From Sophora flavescens (taxonomy: Eukaryota; Streptophyta; Magnoliopsida; Fabales; Fabaceae): 64,000 bases of DNA. The stretch is from positions 90,405,548-90,469,547 of the forward strand of contig CM061069.1 in NCBI GenBank assembly GCA_030762895.1, given 5' to 3'. Position numbers and translations under genes: made by a program. Shown piece after piece: positions 42,351 to 54,815 of this stretch (positions are counted from its first letter, which is position 1; each line of letters opens with the position of its first letter). Below the pieces are notes generated by a model, which was given only the letters and a program-made list of their open reading frames with translations, was not told the origin of the DNA and made no database searches.

Positions 42351-43875
42351 TCTCGATGGAGTCTCTTGATTTGCTAAAATCAATCAATTATTATGATTAC
42401 AGGTGAAATGTTGAAAATGACTAATAAAAAGCATGTGGACAAGACTCCCAGTTTCAAGGATAAACTATGTGCAACAGGTGCTATCTTTCCCATCACTTCT
42501 GTTTGAAATTTGTTACTCACTTTAAATCTCATTATCTGTGAGCGCATGCCTTCGTTTGCAGTAATGTACTGCAGCAGATTCTTAGTTTATATTATTTTCT
42601 CAAAGGAGCTCCTTGATTTATTTCAATTGATCAATTTGCTATTATGATTACAGAGTCTGTAGACAGGAGCCCCAACGTGTACAAGGATGAATTGCTAGCA
42701 ACAGGTGTTGATTTTTTTCCCTCGTCACTTCTGTTTTAAATATTTCACTCTGAATCTCATTGTTTGTGAGTGCATTCACTTGTCTGCAGTAATGTAAATT
42801 GACAGATTCTCAGTTTTTATTACTTTCTCAGAGGAGCCCCTTGATTTACCTGAAATAATAAATGAACTACTATGATTACAGATAAAATGTCTAAAAGGAT
42901 AAAGAGAGAGATTGAGGACATGACTCCCAATGTGTACAAGGATAAATTGCCGGCAACAGGTGTTAACTTTTTTTTCCACTACTGTTTTAAACTTTTTACT
43001 CACTTTAAATCTCATTATATGTGAGTGGATGCACTTGTCTGCGCTTATGTACATTACCAGATTCTGTCTCATGGATAAATTTTTCATGCGATTGTAGGGT
43101 TGTCAAAAGTTATTAAGGAAGAACCTGGTCAGTGTTCTCACACGTTTGATCAAGATAATGGGAATGACTTCCAAACTGCAGCGACTATCTCCTGTGTGGT
43201 GCCCATTGAGAATGACAGTTCCCTTGTATGATATTAACAAGCCCTCAAATGTTTAATCATTATGTCGTTTATGCTATAGTGACTTCAAATTGATTTGGCA
43301 TTACAGAATGGGATTGTGGGAGTTGAGATTATGGTTTGACTTTCTTAAGCTAGGAAGAAATATGAGTTTCCTTTGTGGATAGCTACAGACTTGCCTAGAG
43401 CTAGTTTGTTGTTTCAATGCTTGGAATTCCTCATATGACTAAATGCCAAAATTTGCTACACTCATTTTAGCTGATCACTTTTTTACTAGACACCTTTTTT
43501 ATGGATAATTTTATTACTTATTACCATTCCAAATTGTTTATCTACACTCCTTACTAACTAATTATAATGTTGTTAGCTCATGCTTCTGCATCTGTTTTTG
43601 ACCATTTGAACTTGTCTTTGCTGCAGGAATTGCCTTCACCATTGCCTTTTTCTCACAGGGGGAGAGTAAAAATGGAGAGGAGGGTGGTGTACCTGCGAGA
43701 TCGATCGCGGAGATTGTGGCCGGTCCTTTACCATGAACGACCATGCTTTCAAGCACTGACAAATGGATGGTTAGGATATAGTAGAGCAAATAATATTCAA
43801 CCAACAGATGTGTGCATTTTGGGGGTTGAGAACGATTCGAAACGTATCATTGCTGTCGATATAGTTCACAAATGA
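39774..43875 (+). CDS. B3-domain transcription factor gene (eight exons), frameshifted in exon 1
   Basis: Predicted exons: 39774-39889, 41125-42019, 42196-42309, 42403-42477, 42654-42704, 42882-42959, 43098-43225, 43627-43875, all with GT..AG borders and matching phases. Lengths sum to 1706 nt, two more than a multiple of three. The excess is one GT in GTGTGTGTGG (39785-39794). Without it the ATG frame joins the B3 start SFFKVVCGDDVAKHM and gives 567 codons. As written, the ATG frame misses B3, and the B3 frame has an upstream stop and no ATG. The N-terminal B3 (about residues 24-120) includes IPPKFARTVKC and GWNAFYLAHGLEYG. A basic KKRNQKKRSRDK (possible NLS) and an acidic linker follow, then a second partial B3 in exon 8 (RRLWPVLYHE, NGWLGYSRANNI). 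Plant B3 factors bind DNA in the nucleus; this looks REM-like. Either a recent pseudogene or a sequence error. Confidence 0.8.
42310..43097 (+). repeat. Tandemly duplicated exon-intron units in the B3 gene
   Basis: Exons 4, 5 and 6 (75, 51, 78 nt) are related: each ends in a segment like TPNVYKDKLPAT, is phase 1 at both ends, and is preceded by an intron ending TATTATGATTACAG or nearly so. Introns 4, 5 and 6 also align (CACTTCTGTTT..., CTCATT..TGTGAG, GCAGTAATGTA). The unit is about 180-230 bp. Intron 3 has a (TA)n run at 42325-42350. Confidence 0.8.
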
Positions 43876-44084
43876 TGATGGTAGTAGAGGCATGTTTGGG
43901 TTTTTGGGTTTTCTTTTTGGTATAAGTAGATCATCATGTTGTGCATATGTAGTAAAAACTTATTTACCTCAAGCTTCTAGACATGTTGACTGCAATAGCT
44001 TCCTATAAATTAACTTAATATAAGTACTTTCTTAATGTGAAATGCTACTAACATGTTTAACTATAAACATGATTCATGATAGAA

Positions 44085-44152
44085 CATTATAGTACCGTTC
44101 GATCTATATAGCCGACCCCACCTAGTGGGGTAAGGCTTTGTTGTTGTTGTTG
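44085..44152 (+). mobile_element. 3' tail of an RTE-type LINE
   Basis: GCCGACCCCACCTAGTGGGG followed by TAAGGCTTTG and (TTG)n is the characteristic 3' end of plant RTE-clade LINEs, here heavily 5'-truncated. The target duplication was not resolved. Confidence 0.6.
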
Positions 44153-45282
44153 TATCAACCAATGTTAGTATTATGTTGGTTGTCATGATAGAGGTGATGG
44201 GGTGTGGTTTAAACTCCTTACTTCCAACTTCCAAGTGAATTTGGAGTCTCCTTGTATCCCTTAGCATCACAAAGTGAGTTACCTAATATTATTCCGTGCA
44301 ACATTATTCCGTGCAAGATATACTAAATTATGAGTTCACTCTCTATTTAGTGTGGAATCATTTCTTATTTTCAATTTAACATCACACCACAACATACATG
44401 TGTTATATTCGTCATTCACAGATTCTGTCTTTATGCCAATACTTACTCAAATCTAGTTTTTTTTTTCTTTATCGTTCTTTCAATTAAATATAACTCTTAC
44501 TAAGCAATAACTTCTCTTTTACTAATTAGTTTGTTTAGCGTTATCAACATTTAATCATGTGGAAATAATAGAGGTACAAAAATAGGAAAAGTAGATTTAA
44601 TCCTTACAGTACAAGGTCTTGTGACACCATCAGGAATTTGTGATGAGATTTTTCATTTTTTTCTTCCTGATGGGTAGTTGGAAGATAGCTTTGCCAAATT
44701 AGAGGGATGAGAATTGAAGCTTTGGGGAGCTTGAAAAATACCATTTGACAACTCAATGATGTGATTAGAGAATAATTTAAATTTTATTTTCTATAATAAT
44801 ATTATAAAGGAGGTTGTCTTCTCCAGTCACCTCTTTTTTTTTCCTTAAATTATTAATTACTGATTGAAGATTTAAATTGAAATATAAAAAGGAAAAATTA
44901 GTAAACATTTTTTATTCTCTAGCTACAGTTATCTTCTAACACTTCTTAACTTCTCATTATATAGTTCGAATTCACTTCTAATTGATAACCAAAATTTTAG
45001 ATGCAAAATCCAAGAAATCCAATCCAACTATATGGGTCATATGCATTAAACACCCCTGTATATTAAAAGCATCATCATGATCTTTAAACAAACCAAAGTG
45101 TATATTAACTTTTCCTTATATGTGCAATTTTTTTTTTTTTAGAGTCAATATGCAATATTTGGTGAGTTCAAATACTTGTGTCGGTAAGTTCAATAGTAGG
45201 GGGCTTTTGGACTTGAATCATAGTTGGAGAATTGGAGAACTTTCTTACACTTGGCCTAAATTTACAAGTACTCCACAGCATC
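44153..45282. other. Convergent intergenic spacer
   Basis: AT-rich sequence between the 3' ends of the B3 gene and the permease gene. No ORF, RNA gene or defined repeat was recognised. It will hold both genes' 3' UTRs and polyadenylation signals. Confidence 0.5.
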
Positions 45283-47845
45283 TCAAATCATTTCCACTGT
45301 TGAGTCAACTCCTGCTGTAGAAGACACTTGATTTTGTTCCTTGACCACCATTCTTCTCATATTCCTCAACCAACTTATCATGCTTCTAGCATAGTCAAAG
45401 AGCCTAAGAGCAATGTAGACCCCAATCCCACCAACAATCCCATTTGCTATGGAATAGGTCAATGGCATGAGCAACATGGTAACAAAAGCAGGCACTGCAT
45501 CCTTCATGTTGTTCCAATCTATGTCCTTCACCACCTTAATCATCATCACCCCAACCATCACCAAAGAGGGTCCTATAGCCCAAGGAGGAACACTAGACAA
45601 TAGAGGAGTGAAAAACAATGAGAAGAAAAAGAATAAACCAATGATCACTGCTGTCAATCCTGTCCTGCCTCCTTCTCTCAATCCAGCTGATGATTCTACA
45701 AATGTTGCTGTGGTTGTTACACCCAAAGTAGAACCCAAAATGGTGCCACCTGCATCAACCATATAAGCCATGTATTCACCTTCAAAATTTCCCTTCTCAT
45801 CCAGAAACTCACCAATCTCTGCCATGGTATACATGACCCCAGTGGTGCCAAGCACATCAACATAGAACAAGGTGGCTAAGGCCACCCAAACTTCACTCCT
45901 GTTGAAATCATTGAAACTAAGAATCCCAGCAGTGGATTTGATGTTGTGAAAACCAACCACTTTCTTGAAATAGTTGTAATTTGCATCACCAAGTGGGGTA
46001 TCAGGGAAATATGTTACTTCAGTGTGTCTAAACCAAGACACCAAAGTTACAAAAAGAATGCCATAAATCATGCTACCTTTGATATTCTTCATTAATCCAT
46101 AACTTGTAATGAGGAAACCAACAAGGCCAAGCCAGAACTTTGGGTTTTGCATTTTTCCACTTAAGCATGCCCCAGTATTAGGGTCTGTGATTTTGCAGGC
46201 TGTGATGGTCACTAGATTGGAAGTGTCAGGCCCAATGAGCCCAAGACCTTCATTGGCTTGTAAGCCCACAAAGGCAATGAAAAGCCCAATCCCAGCAGCA
46301 CAAGCAAGCCTAACTGAACGAGGGATTAACTTGGCAAGTTTGCCCCTTATGCCAAGAGCAGAAGCCAAAAGAAAAGCACAACCCTCAATAAAGAACACAG
46401 CAAGTGCAGTTTGGTATGAGAGAGACCCAGTTCCATGAAAGCCAACCAAGTTGAAAGCTAAATAAGCGTTGGGTCCCATGCCTGGTGTTAGAAAACACGG
46501 TATAGATACAATAAATGAATGATGAAAAGTGCATAGATCGAACTAATCAATCAGGTGGCTTCTACATAGCATTAGAAGTAACTATGATAAATTGCTTCAT
46601 ATCTTAAACACTCAAATTATTTGTTGACATATGTAAAAGTAATTTTAAATATATAATAATTTTTACAATTTTACACATGTCAAATAACAAAAAAAAAAAT
46701 TGACAGTCAAATAACAATTTAATTTCATATAAAAAATGCAAATTATAGTTGCAGTCACATTTACTGTTACGTAATTACAAATAATTAAAGAGATGGTGAT
46801 ATCTTAGTTCAATAGAGGGAAAACCTTCGAGCTTTAAGAATGCTTACAAAAAAAATTATGTTCATAATTATAGTTATAATGTGGTAACCATTGTGATTGC
46901 GAACTATAATATAAAATCATTTAAGTAATTGCTCCTAATTAGTATCCACATCAATCCTGTTTGGATAGCACCTCAAAAGGGAGTCTGACTAGCAAATTCC
47001 ATGTTTGACCGTTCATAAGTCATTTCAACAATAATTGGACTTATTATTTTCAAAAGTGCGTCCATAAAATTAGTTCTGTGTGGGTAAAATTAATTTTTGA
47101 AAAATTATTTTTTTTAAAATTCTAAATTATTTTGATAATTAAAATATATATAGGACAAACGACTTTCTAATTGTTTAAAAATAAAACATAATCTGAAAAG
47201 AATTGTGACAATTGAACATCAAAATATAAATATCATATATGATACGATATATTTATTTTTATTATTTTTATATACATGAATTTAAAAATAATAAAAAGGG
47301 AGCCATCTCATGTTCAAAAAAACATTCTTGATCCAATCGATTATCAAAAGGAAGGAAATGTATATTTTAATTATTATTTAAATATTTTTGCCTCATATCT
47401 AAATGATGGTAATACCTGGAGCCAAGCCAAAGGGAAGGTTGGCCAAGAGTCCCATAGCCATAGATGCAACCATGGCTGACACAGCAGTGGCCACAACCAA
47501 GTCACTCTTTGTCTTCGCAAGACAACTATCGTACCCAGCATTAGGCTTCACCACGCAGTCGGGTCCCGCCGGAGCGGAGCAGTCGGCGGCGGAGCACGTC
47601 CCGCCGGAGGCGGTGATGATGGTGGCATTGACGGTGATGATGTAAGCCATGGTGAGAAAAGTTGCTGTGGCAGCACGAAGCTCTTTTGTGAAACAGCTTT
47701 TCCTTGCTTCTAACTTGAAGTATCTTCCAACGAAGCTCTTTGAGACGGCGTCGTTTAAGCCTTTCTCCATTTTGGTCCATGAAGTTGTCAACCTTGAAAA
47801 AAACCCATCTCCCATTCTTCCACTTCCACACAAATCTCTTCCCAT
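45283..47845 (-). CDS. AZG2-like: Adenine/guanine (purine/cytokinin) permease, AZG family
   Basis: Two exons on the minus strand: 47845-47416 and 46481-45283, with a 934-bp GT..AG intron splitting the Gly codon of APGMGPNAY. Together 1629 nt, 542 aa, no disruption. The protein matches the plant AZG branch of the NCS2 nucleobase transporters: SKSFVGRYFKLEARKSCFTKELRAATATFLTMAYIITVNA-type start (abridged), cysteine-rich loop GGTCSAADCS, FIEG, FYVDVLGTTG, ESSAGLREGGRTGLTA and MLLMPLTYSIANGI. Hydropathy suggests more than ten membrane segments. Arabidopsis AZG1 and AZG2 import adenine and guanine by proton symport and also move cytokinins. The shorter first loop and the MEKGLNDAVSKSFVG start favour AZG2 over AZG1, but only a tree would settle it. 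Confidence 0.93.
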
Positions 47846-47897
47846 TATTCTCTCTCTTTTTAATTAATTTGCTGTAGTTGGGTACGTAACGCTTATT

Positions 47898-47917
47898 GGC
47901 ATAAATATATATATAGG
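47898..47917 (-). promoter_or_regulatory. TATA box of the AZG gene
   Basis: On the minus strand the sequence reads CCTATATATATATTTATGCC, 55-70 bp before the ATG at 47845. That implies a short 5' leader of about 30 nt. No further element could be supported. Confidence 0.5.
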
Positions 47918-48165
47918 AATATGATATGATGGTTATTTAGTAAAGGAGAAAAAAAGAATCCATATGGAGAAGATTTTTTTTCCTGTGGACAAGTGGAAAT
48001 CATGCAGGAGTGAATATACTGATGTTAACGTGTGGGAATGAGGGGTTACGAAGAAGAAGAGTGGAACTTTGAAAGTCTTTGATGATGCCTTGCGGCCCTT
48101 GCCCACCTGGCTAGTTATTTATATTTTGTTTTCTAGTTTAAAAATATGATAAATGCAAACAACAC

Positions 48166-48621
48166 CAATCCGGATTCCCTCAACCAAGCCTTCCTCCGGC
48201 AACCCTCCAGCAAGAAGATCTAGATCGTTCGTCCAGATTGGACGGTCCAGATTAAATGGGATTTAAAATTTAAAAAAAAATTAAAAAAGTCCCAAATCCC
48301 AAAATCCTCCCAACCTTCCCTCATTCCCGTGCCACACCCTTGCTCGCGACCCCCCGCCCCACCTCACCTTCGTCGGCATCGCCAACAACCGGCACCGTCC
48401 ACCTCCGTCATTGCTAAATCGTGAAGCAATTGTTATTGTAATTTTACCAATTTTAATGAGATAAAACAAGTCCCTTGGGGGGGGAGGGATTGTTAAATTT
48501 TTTTTATTTTTTTTAAAATTTTAAACCCCATTTAATCTGGACCGTCCGACCTGGACGAACGTTCCAGATCTTCTTCCTGCAGGATTGCTGGAGGAAGGCT
48601 TGCTTGAGGGAATACGGATTG
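48166..48621. mobile_element. Mutator-type MITE with about 110-bp TIRs
   Basis: A perfect 9-bp duplication AAACAACAC (48157-48165, 48622-48630) flanks termini CAATCCGGATTCCCTCAA and, inverted, CAATCCGTATTCCCTCAA. Similarity runs about 110 bp through GACGGTCCAGATTAAATGGG. Nine-bp TSDs with long TIRs define MULEs. The centre (48310-48420) is GC-rich and unlike the AT-rich TIRs, so it may be captured host sequence. The open frame across it is short and not recognised. Confidence 0.85.
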
Positions 48622-48630
48622 AAACAACAC

Positions 48631-49911
48631 CCTCTTATCTCATATGAGTTCTAGTATGTTATGAGTTTTTTTTAAAAAATGATTTTTTAACACGAAAATG
48701 GGACATCAATTTTCGACACCAATTTAGAAAATTGATGCGGTTTAAATACGTGTAACAAGATGTCGCAATTCAATAATCATCAACTGAACGTACTTAACCA
48801 CGAATTTGAATGTCGTTAATCACGATTTTTCAAGTGCTCAAATATACATGATCTTATTATATCTATTAATCATTCACTAAATACAATTAACCACGTATTT
48901 AAACCGAGTTAACCGTCTAAATTGATGTCTTATTTTTTTCTTCAAATAACACAACTATTTTTTTTATTTAATGTGTCATGCGCGTTCATCCAATAATAAA
49001 GAATGTATTGAAAATAGTGTGATAAATAATATATTACTAACTTTTCTCTAAAAAATTCATGTAATTTTGTAGTGTTTTTTAATGACATAGTGGAACTAAT
49101 AATTTATAAAAGGATGAACATCGTGGTGGTCCTGAAAAAAAACACGAAGATATACTTGGTCTTTGAAAATTAAAAAATATTAATTTGATAATAAAGAATT
49201 AATTTAATTGATACTTGAATTTTTAAAGACCGAATTGATATTTTTTTTTATTTTCTAAAGATCAAATATGTTTTTGTATTTTTTTTAGGGACCGGTTTGA
49301 GCATCTACTCAAGAATGAAATGTCTAATAAAGTAATACTAAATTCATTTTTCTTTTTAAAAAATATACTAGATTCAAACTGTACTGAAAAAAAAATTCCA
49401 AAATAGAAAATATTAAAAGGTAAGCTAACATTATAGGCGAAGGACCGGAATAGTAAAAAAGAAAAGAAAGAAAGAAAGATAATGCACGAAATTAATTAAA
49501 TTAATGGATTTTTTAAATTTTCTTTGTTGCAATTAATGAATTCTTATTGCTTACCATGTAAAGTTAATTTCTTTTTTCTTCTTTCCCTGATCCAGGTCCC
49601 TTATAACGTAATTTTAATGCTTACAGCTTACCTGACCATATATGTGTTTACTATCTTTCTTTTATTGACGGCCCTGGTCAATTATATGCTTAATCTAGCT
49701 ACCAAATTAATTACTATCTATCTTTCTTCTTGTTTTTTTTTTTTTTTTTTTAAGATTCCGTTACTTTGCCTATAATCTTAGCTTACCTTTTTTATATTTT
49801 TTATTTTGGATTTTTGTTCTCTACGGTTTGAATCTAGTATCATTTTGTTTTGAATCTAGTATCATTTTGTTAAGAGTAATGAAGTATCATACTCTTCATC
49901 ACACTTCTCCT
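48631..49911. other. AT-rich gene-free region with one decayed MITE
   Basis: 49105-49315 has inverted ends (GGTGGTCCTGAAAAAAAACAC and, inverted, AAACCGGTCCCTAAAAAAAATAC) around TTGATA(C/A)TT words, typical of a small Mutator-type MITE. The remainder, including a T-rich stretch at 49735-49752, shows no gene. Confidence 0.4.
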
Positions 49912-50655
49912 GATTAGGGGTTTTCATCAACTGATCTAAATCGATTCGAACCCCAAAATCGAAAAGCCAAAAGCCATTTTTTTATTGGATTGGATTGGAT
50001 TTTAGATCCTCTAGTGAAATCCAATCCAAACCAATCTATTATATGCATATACTATTATTTTTGAAATTATAGTATTACTCATACTTGAAGATTGTTTTTG
50101 ATACTTTTATGTCTCTCATTCTCTTTAATATTTTTGTTGGAATGACATATATGAGACAATTTAGAATAAATATTAATGTCTTGAAGTTATATTTTGCTAA
50201 AAGTTTTGATGCATGACATATATATACTTGATTGAGTAAACATGAAAAATAAGAAATCAATTAAGTAAAATTGAAAAATAATCAGCTGCAATTTATTTGT
50301 AGTCGATTGAAGGAATAAAAAATGATAAGTGAGAGTAGATAAAGAGAATTAACATAAAAGAACGTGTTAAAAAATTGCAATAATTATTTTTTCTCAAACT
50401 CCCAAATTAAAATGAAGATTATCTTTTGTCCACTATTAAATAAGTAAAATGACATTTAACATAAGAAAAAAATTAATGTATAACAAAAAACGAATTATCC
50501 AATTCAATCCAAACCGTATTTGATTGGATTGGATCGGATTTGATTTTTTTAAGGAAATAAATCGATCCAATCCAAACCGCATGTTGTTTTCATCATTGGA
50601 TCGGATAACTTTTTAGCTCAAAACCGATTCAATCCAATCCGCGAACACCCCTACT
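49912..50655. mobile_element. hAT-like element, copy 1 of a local family
   Basis: Left AGGGGTTTTCATCAACTGAT; right ends GCGAACACCCCTA, whose inverse is TAGGGGTGTTCGC. The interior has many GGATTGGATCGGATTT and AATCCAATCC words in inverted arrangement near both ends. It is the same family as 54016-54815. No transposase. Target duplication unclear. Confidence 0.55.
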
Positions 50656-50667
50656 ATTGACACATCC

Positions 50668-50741
50668 TCTATTATTGGATAGATTTCATATGAAACTATG
50701 TGTTTTGGTAGGTCTCACATAAAGTTTACCCAATAATAGAG
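50668..50741. repeat. Perfect 12-bp inverted repeat
   Basis: CTCTATTATTGG at 50668-50679 and CCAATAATAGAG at 50730-50741 can form a 12-bp stem with a 50-nt loop. No terminator-like or RNA context was recognised; probably a MITE fragment. Confidence 0.5.
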
Positions 50742-52408
50742 ACTGCGTGACCGGCCCAAGGATGAGGCTCCTAAACCAAGGGCTTTAGGCCTCACCCAAA
50801 AAATACATATATCTTATATATTTAATGTTATATAATTAACTCATTAAATAATAATAATTATTTTACTATACCGAATAAGCCAAAAAGTTTGATGTTTGTG
50901 CTCCAAATTTGTTGACTACTCTGAATAATCAAATCAATTTTACTGGATTGAATATACCTTTTGCATTTGAAATGTAGAATATATAACATGTTTTTGTTAT
51001 ATAATAACTATACTGAATAGGCCTCATCTTAGGATCGCTTTAGGCCTATACAAGGGTTGGACCGACCCTTTTGCACTTATATTCTATTTGGATTTAATGT
51101 ATATGCACTAAAAGTGTAAAAAAAAAATTTACACGATCATCCAATCATATCTCACCACATAGATATTTGTGGAGATATTTTATAAACTAATATAACAAAA
51201 TTGTATAATGATGAAATGTGATTGAACGTCCGTATAAAACTTTTTTGCACTCTCACTGTATATTTGGTAAACTCATTGTATTTATACAATTTCTCATTCA
51301 TTAACTTGGATATTATCTGTTGACTATTTAAGTATTTGCCATTAATAAATATATGTATTTATAATAAATGATTCTATTTCCTTTGAAGAATCAACCTAAT
51401 AGTCCTTCTAATCACCTCAAGAATTTTTTTTTTCATTTTTGAGATAATAAAATTTCTAGTATAATCTTTAAAATCACGAAACAAAATAAAAACAGTGTTA
51501 TTTTTGTAATTATGTCTAAAAATAAGAAACGAAAACAGAAAATTAAAAAGAAAGCATATAGGTCCTTAATATTTTTGTTGAAGTCATGGTGTTGCAAAGA
51601 TTTTAAAAAATCAGTGGTGACTAGTAGTTTTTGTACAGTATTTTTTATAACGTAATAAAACATATTATTGTAAAAGTATGAAATGTCTACTGCAGTAATT
51701 TAAATTATTTTTTTTAACAAAAGGAAAATGTTAACAACATATTCTTATCGCATACTAAAACAGTTATTATTTTTATCTGACAATTTAAAATTATTTTAAA
51801 CTATTATTTGAATTCTTTTTTATATAATAGTTATATAAATGACAATGGATGTAAATTAAATTATACAGGTAATGCACGCATTAGAAGGCACAAGAGGGAA
51901 GAATCCACGGGAAACAGAACAAGAGGAAGAGGAGGGGGAAGAGAAGCCGGGGGGAATTCCTTGAAGGCATGGGGGTATCATGTGTTTAGAAAAAAAATTG
52001 TTAACGTAACAAAGGAACTAATGATATTTCTTTAACTTTGTAATATACTTATAAAATTGTGCATAATAGAAGATAAATAAATATATATATATATATATTA
52101 AATATAATATTCAAAATTTGATATTTTAATAATGGAACTCCTTGTCAAAAAAATAATAATGGAACTCGTTAAGCAGTATTATGTAATTTAGCAAGATGTT
52201 TTCACGCATGAAACCAAAAATATAAACGGTATTTAAAACAGGCACATAATATTAAAAGAAAGCTGGGTATGCAGCCTTTAAGCCCATTCATAAGTCATTA
52301 AAAATTTTCAGTGAGAAAAATTGTTGAAATTGATTTTTTTTTTCAATCAAAAAATTGTTTTTTAATTTTAAGGCAATTATTATGAGATCAGAGTGTGCAT
52401 AATAGAGA
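50742..52408. other. AT-rich gene-free region with small MITEs
   Basis: 51100-51255 has inverted ends around TGCACTAAAAGTGTAAAA ... TTTTTTGCACTCTCACTG, with CCAATCATAT and ATGTGATTGA inside; this is a MITE family common in legumes and seen also at 54.3 kb. 50750-51070 contains AAGGATGAGGCTCCTAAACC and, inverted, AGGCCTAAAGCGATCC, perhaps another hAT-like relic. A purine-rich GC island at 51880-51980 has an open frame (75 codons) that I do not recognise. Confidence 0.4.
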
Positions 52409-52637
52409 ACCAAGTGGTTGATTGTAAGTGGTTAACGCACTGCTACTTAATGATGAATCGTTTGGGCTCTATCCGAGTTCGATCATTGGGTATGCAACAA
52501 TCTTTGACCAGACTTTACTAACCGTGCGGTCGACTCGGAGATTAGTCCCATAGCGGATCCTAAGGATCTAAGCCGTGGGATACTTCGAGGGCTCACTCAG
52601 TCCCAATGATTAATTAGGATGAGTACCAAACAAAAAA
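52409..52637 (+). mobile_element. tRNA-derived SINE with perfect 17-bp TSD
   Basis: Direct repeats AGTGTGCATAATAGAGA at 52392-52408 and 52638-52654. The head AAGTGGTTGATTGTAAGTGG is A-box-like and GAGTTCGATCA (52475-52485) is B-box-like. The body ends GAGTACCAAACAAAAAAA. It is about 229 bp. The perfect duplication indicates a fairly recent insertion. It is a different family from the SINE at 38161. Confidence 0.88.
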
Positions 52638-52654
52638 AGTGTGCATAATAGAGA

Positions 52655-54015
52655 TCAAAATATAAGGCAATTTTCTTTTTCCCCCTTCAAATTGCATTTC
52701 TCTTGTCAAGTAGTAAAATGATGACGAGATCCACTGGTATATAAAAATATATAAACTTTTTTTACTAGATATAAAAATCTATACATTTTTTTACAGAAGG
52801 TATATAAAAATTTTCGCAAATCTTAACTAGATAGATCCACAGGAAAATTTTATGTGTTTATCTCTCACCTCCACTTTATTTCTCGGAAATGAAATGATAT
52901 TTTGACAACATTTTTATCTTTGATGATGTTTTGAACTAATGAATTCAATGAAGAGAGACCAAAATGATAAACAAAATTTGCACAGTACATATCTAGGTGT
53001 TGGACAACAATTTTGTGTCTAAATACTTGAGAGGATTCGTTTAACACTTCATATCATTTGTATTTAAATTATTATAATTCGTCTTCTTTTTTTCTTTGAT
53101 TGACTGGGATCCTCCATACACGTTCAAGAAAAATTACCTCATAATGTTTTTTATATGATTTTTTTTACATATGATCGATGTATAAAGTTGTGGTTAAATG
53201 AGTATATTCACAACTAATGATTAACACATTAGCTGTTCAATATATGTAATTAATCAATAATTTATGCATCACTAGTCCAGCTTTTAGCAAATAAAGTATA
53301 TTCTTTCTCGTTACTTGTGAGATTCCACTTCAGCAAATAAAGTATCAAGGATGAATAAGCTAATTTTGCCTTTAATTTTGTTCCAACTTAAGACCCCGGC
53401 TTCTGGCTATTAGTAGAGGCAGAACATAGCAACGCGTGCAACAAATACCAAAAGTACCTGCTTTGGATTTTTCTTAATAAACATAAGGCAGCTTTGAAGC
53501 TTAAAAGCAACATATAAAATCATAACTCCTGCATGCGGGAAGGGATTTCACTTATTCTTTACATACTATAATCAACAGGGCAAATGATTTTTGAACATAA
53601 AAAATGGGACATCATATGATGTCCTTTTGTTTTTATTGTGTATTTTTGGAACGTGTGTATATAAGAAAATAAAAAATAAGTAAGAAATAGAGATAAATAT
53701 ATACGATATCATATATGGTGTCAAAATTTTGTGTTCAAGTAACATAGCTGTAATCATCATACGGACATATATAATCTTTGTGTATGTTCTCGTCTCTTGG
53801 AGAGTGTAGAGATTGCGGTGGGTTCTTCTTTTGAGATACGGTATGCCAAAGAATTTTGAAGAGTTTTAAATTTTGGCATTACTTGAAAAAGAATAAAAAC
53901 TACAGTCATGTAGAAGAAAGCAAGGGCTTGTTAGGCTCTTCTTTTTACGTGCTTCAGGTTTCATTCCCTATTCACATCACCCATGCTTGGCAATACAAAC
54001 TCTTCCTACATTTGA
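52655..54015. other. Gene-free AT-rich region
   Basis: No coding exon, RNA gene or clear repeat. The open frames here are below 70 codons and have no recognisable domain. Confidence 0.5.
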
Positions 54016-54815
54016 TAACCAGGAGGTATTCATCAACTGATCCAATCCAATGCCAATCGTACTAATCGAATCGAAAAATCGACAATCGAAATAATCGAAA
54101 AAATCGCAAACCGAAAAAAACCGAAATTTTTCATTGGATTGGATCGGATTTCGGATCATAAATGTAAAACCGATCTAATCCAAACCGAACCAAAATTATT
54201 TAGTTCAATGAAAATAATTTGATCTTTATATTATAAAAGTAATTATTAGTCTTTATATTTTTATAAGTTATCATCTAGTCCTTATATTAGAGAGTTTAAT
54301 TGGTATGTAAATGTAACGTTAGTGTAAAAACTTTTGCACTGTTAACCAATTATAAATCATGTTATGAATGATTTTTAATATATTTAGGACTATAATCAAA
54401 CATTTATAATGATTTAACAATTTATAATTAGATGATAGTATAAAATATCTTTACACATGAGAGTACATATCAATTCGTGTATATCCCGTTAAAACACTTA
54501 TTAGAAATTATCAATATAATATTTTAAAATTAATTTTTATTTTAAATAAGTAACAAATTCATATGACTCTTTAAATACTCGATCAAATCCAAATCGAACC
54601 GAAATATTGGATGTTCTTTGATGTAAATAACTATGTAAATATGTATCGTTAAAAACCGAATTATCCAATTCAATCCAAACCACATTTGATTGGATCAGAT
54701 CGGATCAGATTTTTTGAAGGAAGCAAATCGATCCAATCCAAACCACATGTTGTTTTTATCATTGGATCGGATGACTTTTTTGCTCAAAACTGATCCAATC
54801 GAATCCGCATACACC
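54016..54815. mobile_element. hAT-like element, copy 2, carrying a nested MITE
   Basis: Left AGGAGGTATTCATCAACTGA and right CGCATACACCCCT parallel copy 1 at 49912-50655. The right 150 bp (CCGAATTATCCAATTCAATC to GGATCGGATGACTTTTTTGC) is nearly the same in both. Flanks GATAACCA and AATAACTA could be a degraded 8-bp duplication. 54298-54478 is a small MITE (GTGTAAAAACTTTTGCACTG, CCAATTATAAATC) sitting inside. Confidence 0.5.

Noticed and set aside
44061..44270. Minus-strand 69-codon frame
   Set aside because: Includes the (TTG)n tail of an RTE LINE; Thr-rich translation is an artefact.
51808..52035. 75-codon frame with RGRGGGREAGG
   Set aside because: Short, purine-rich, no domain and no gene structure around it.
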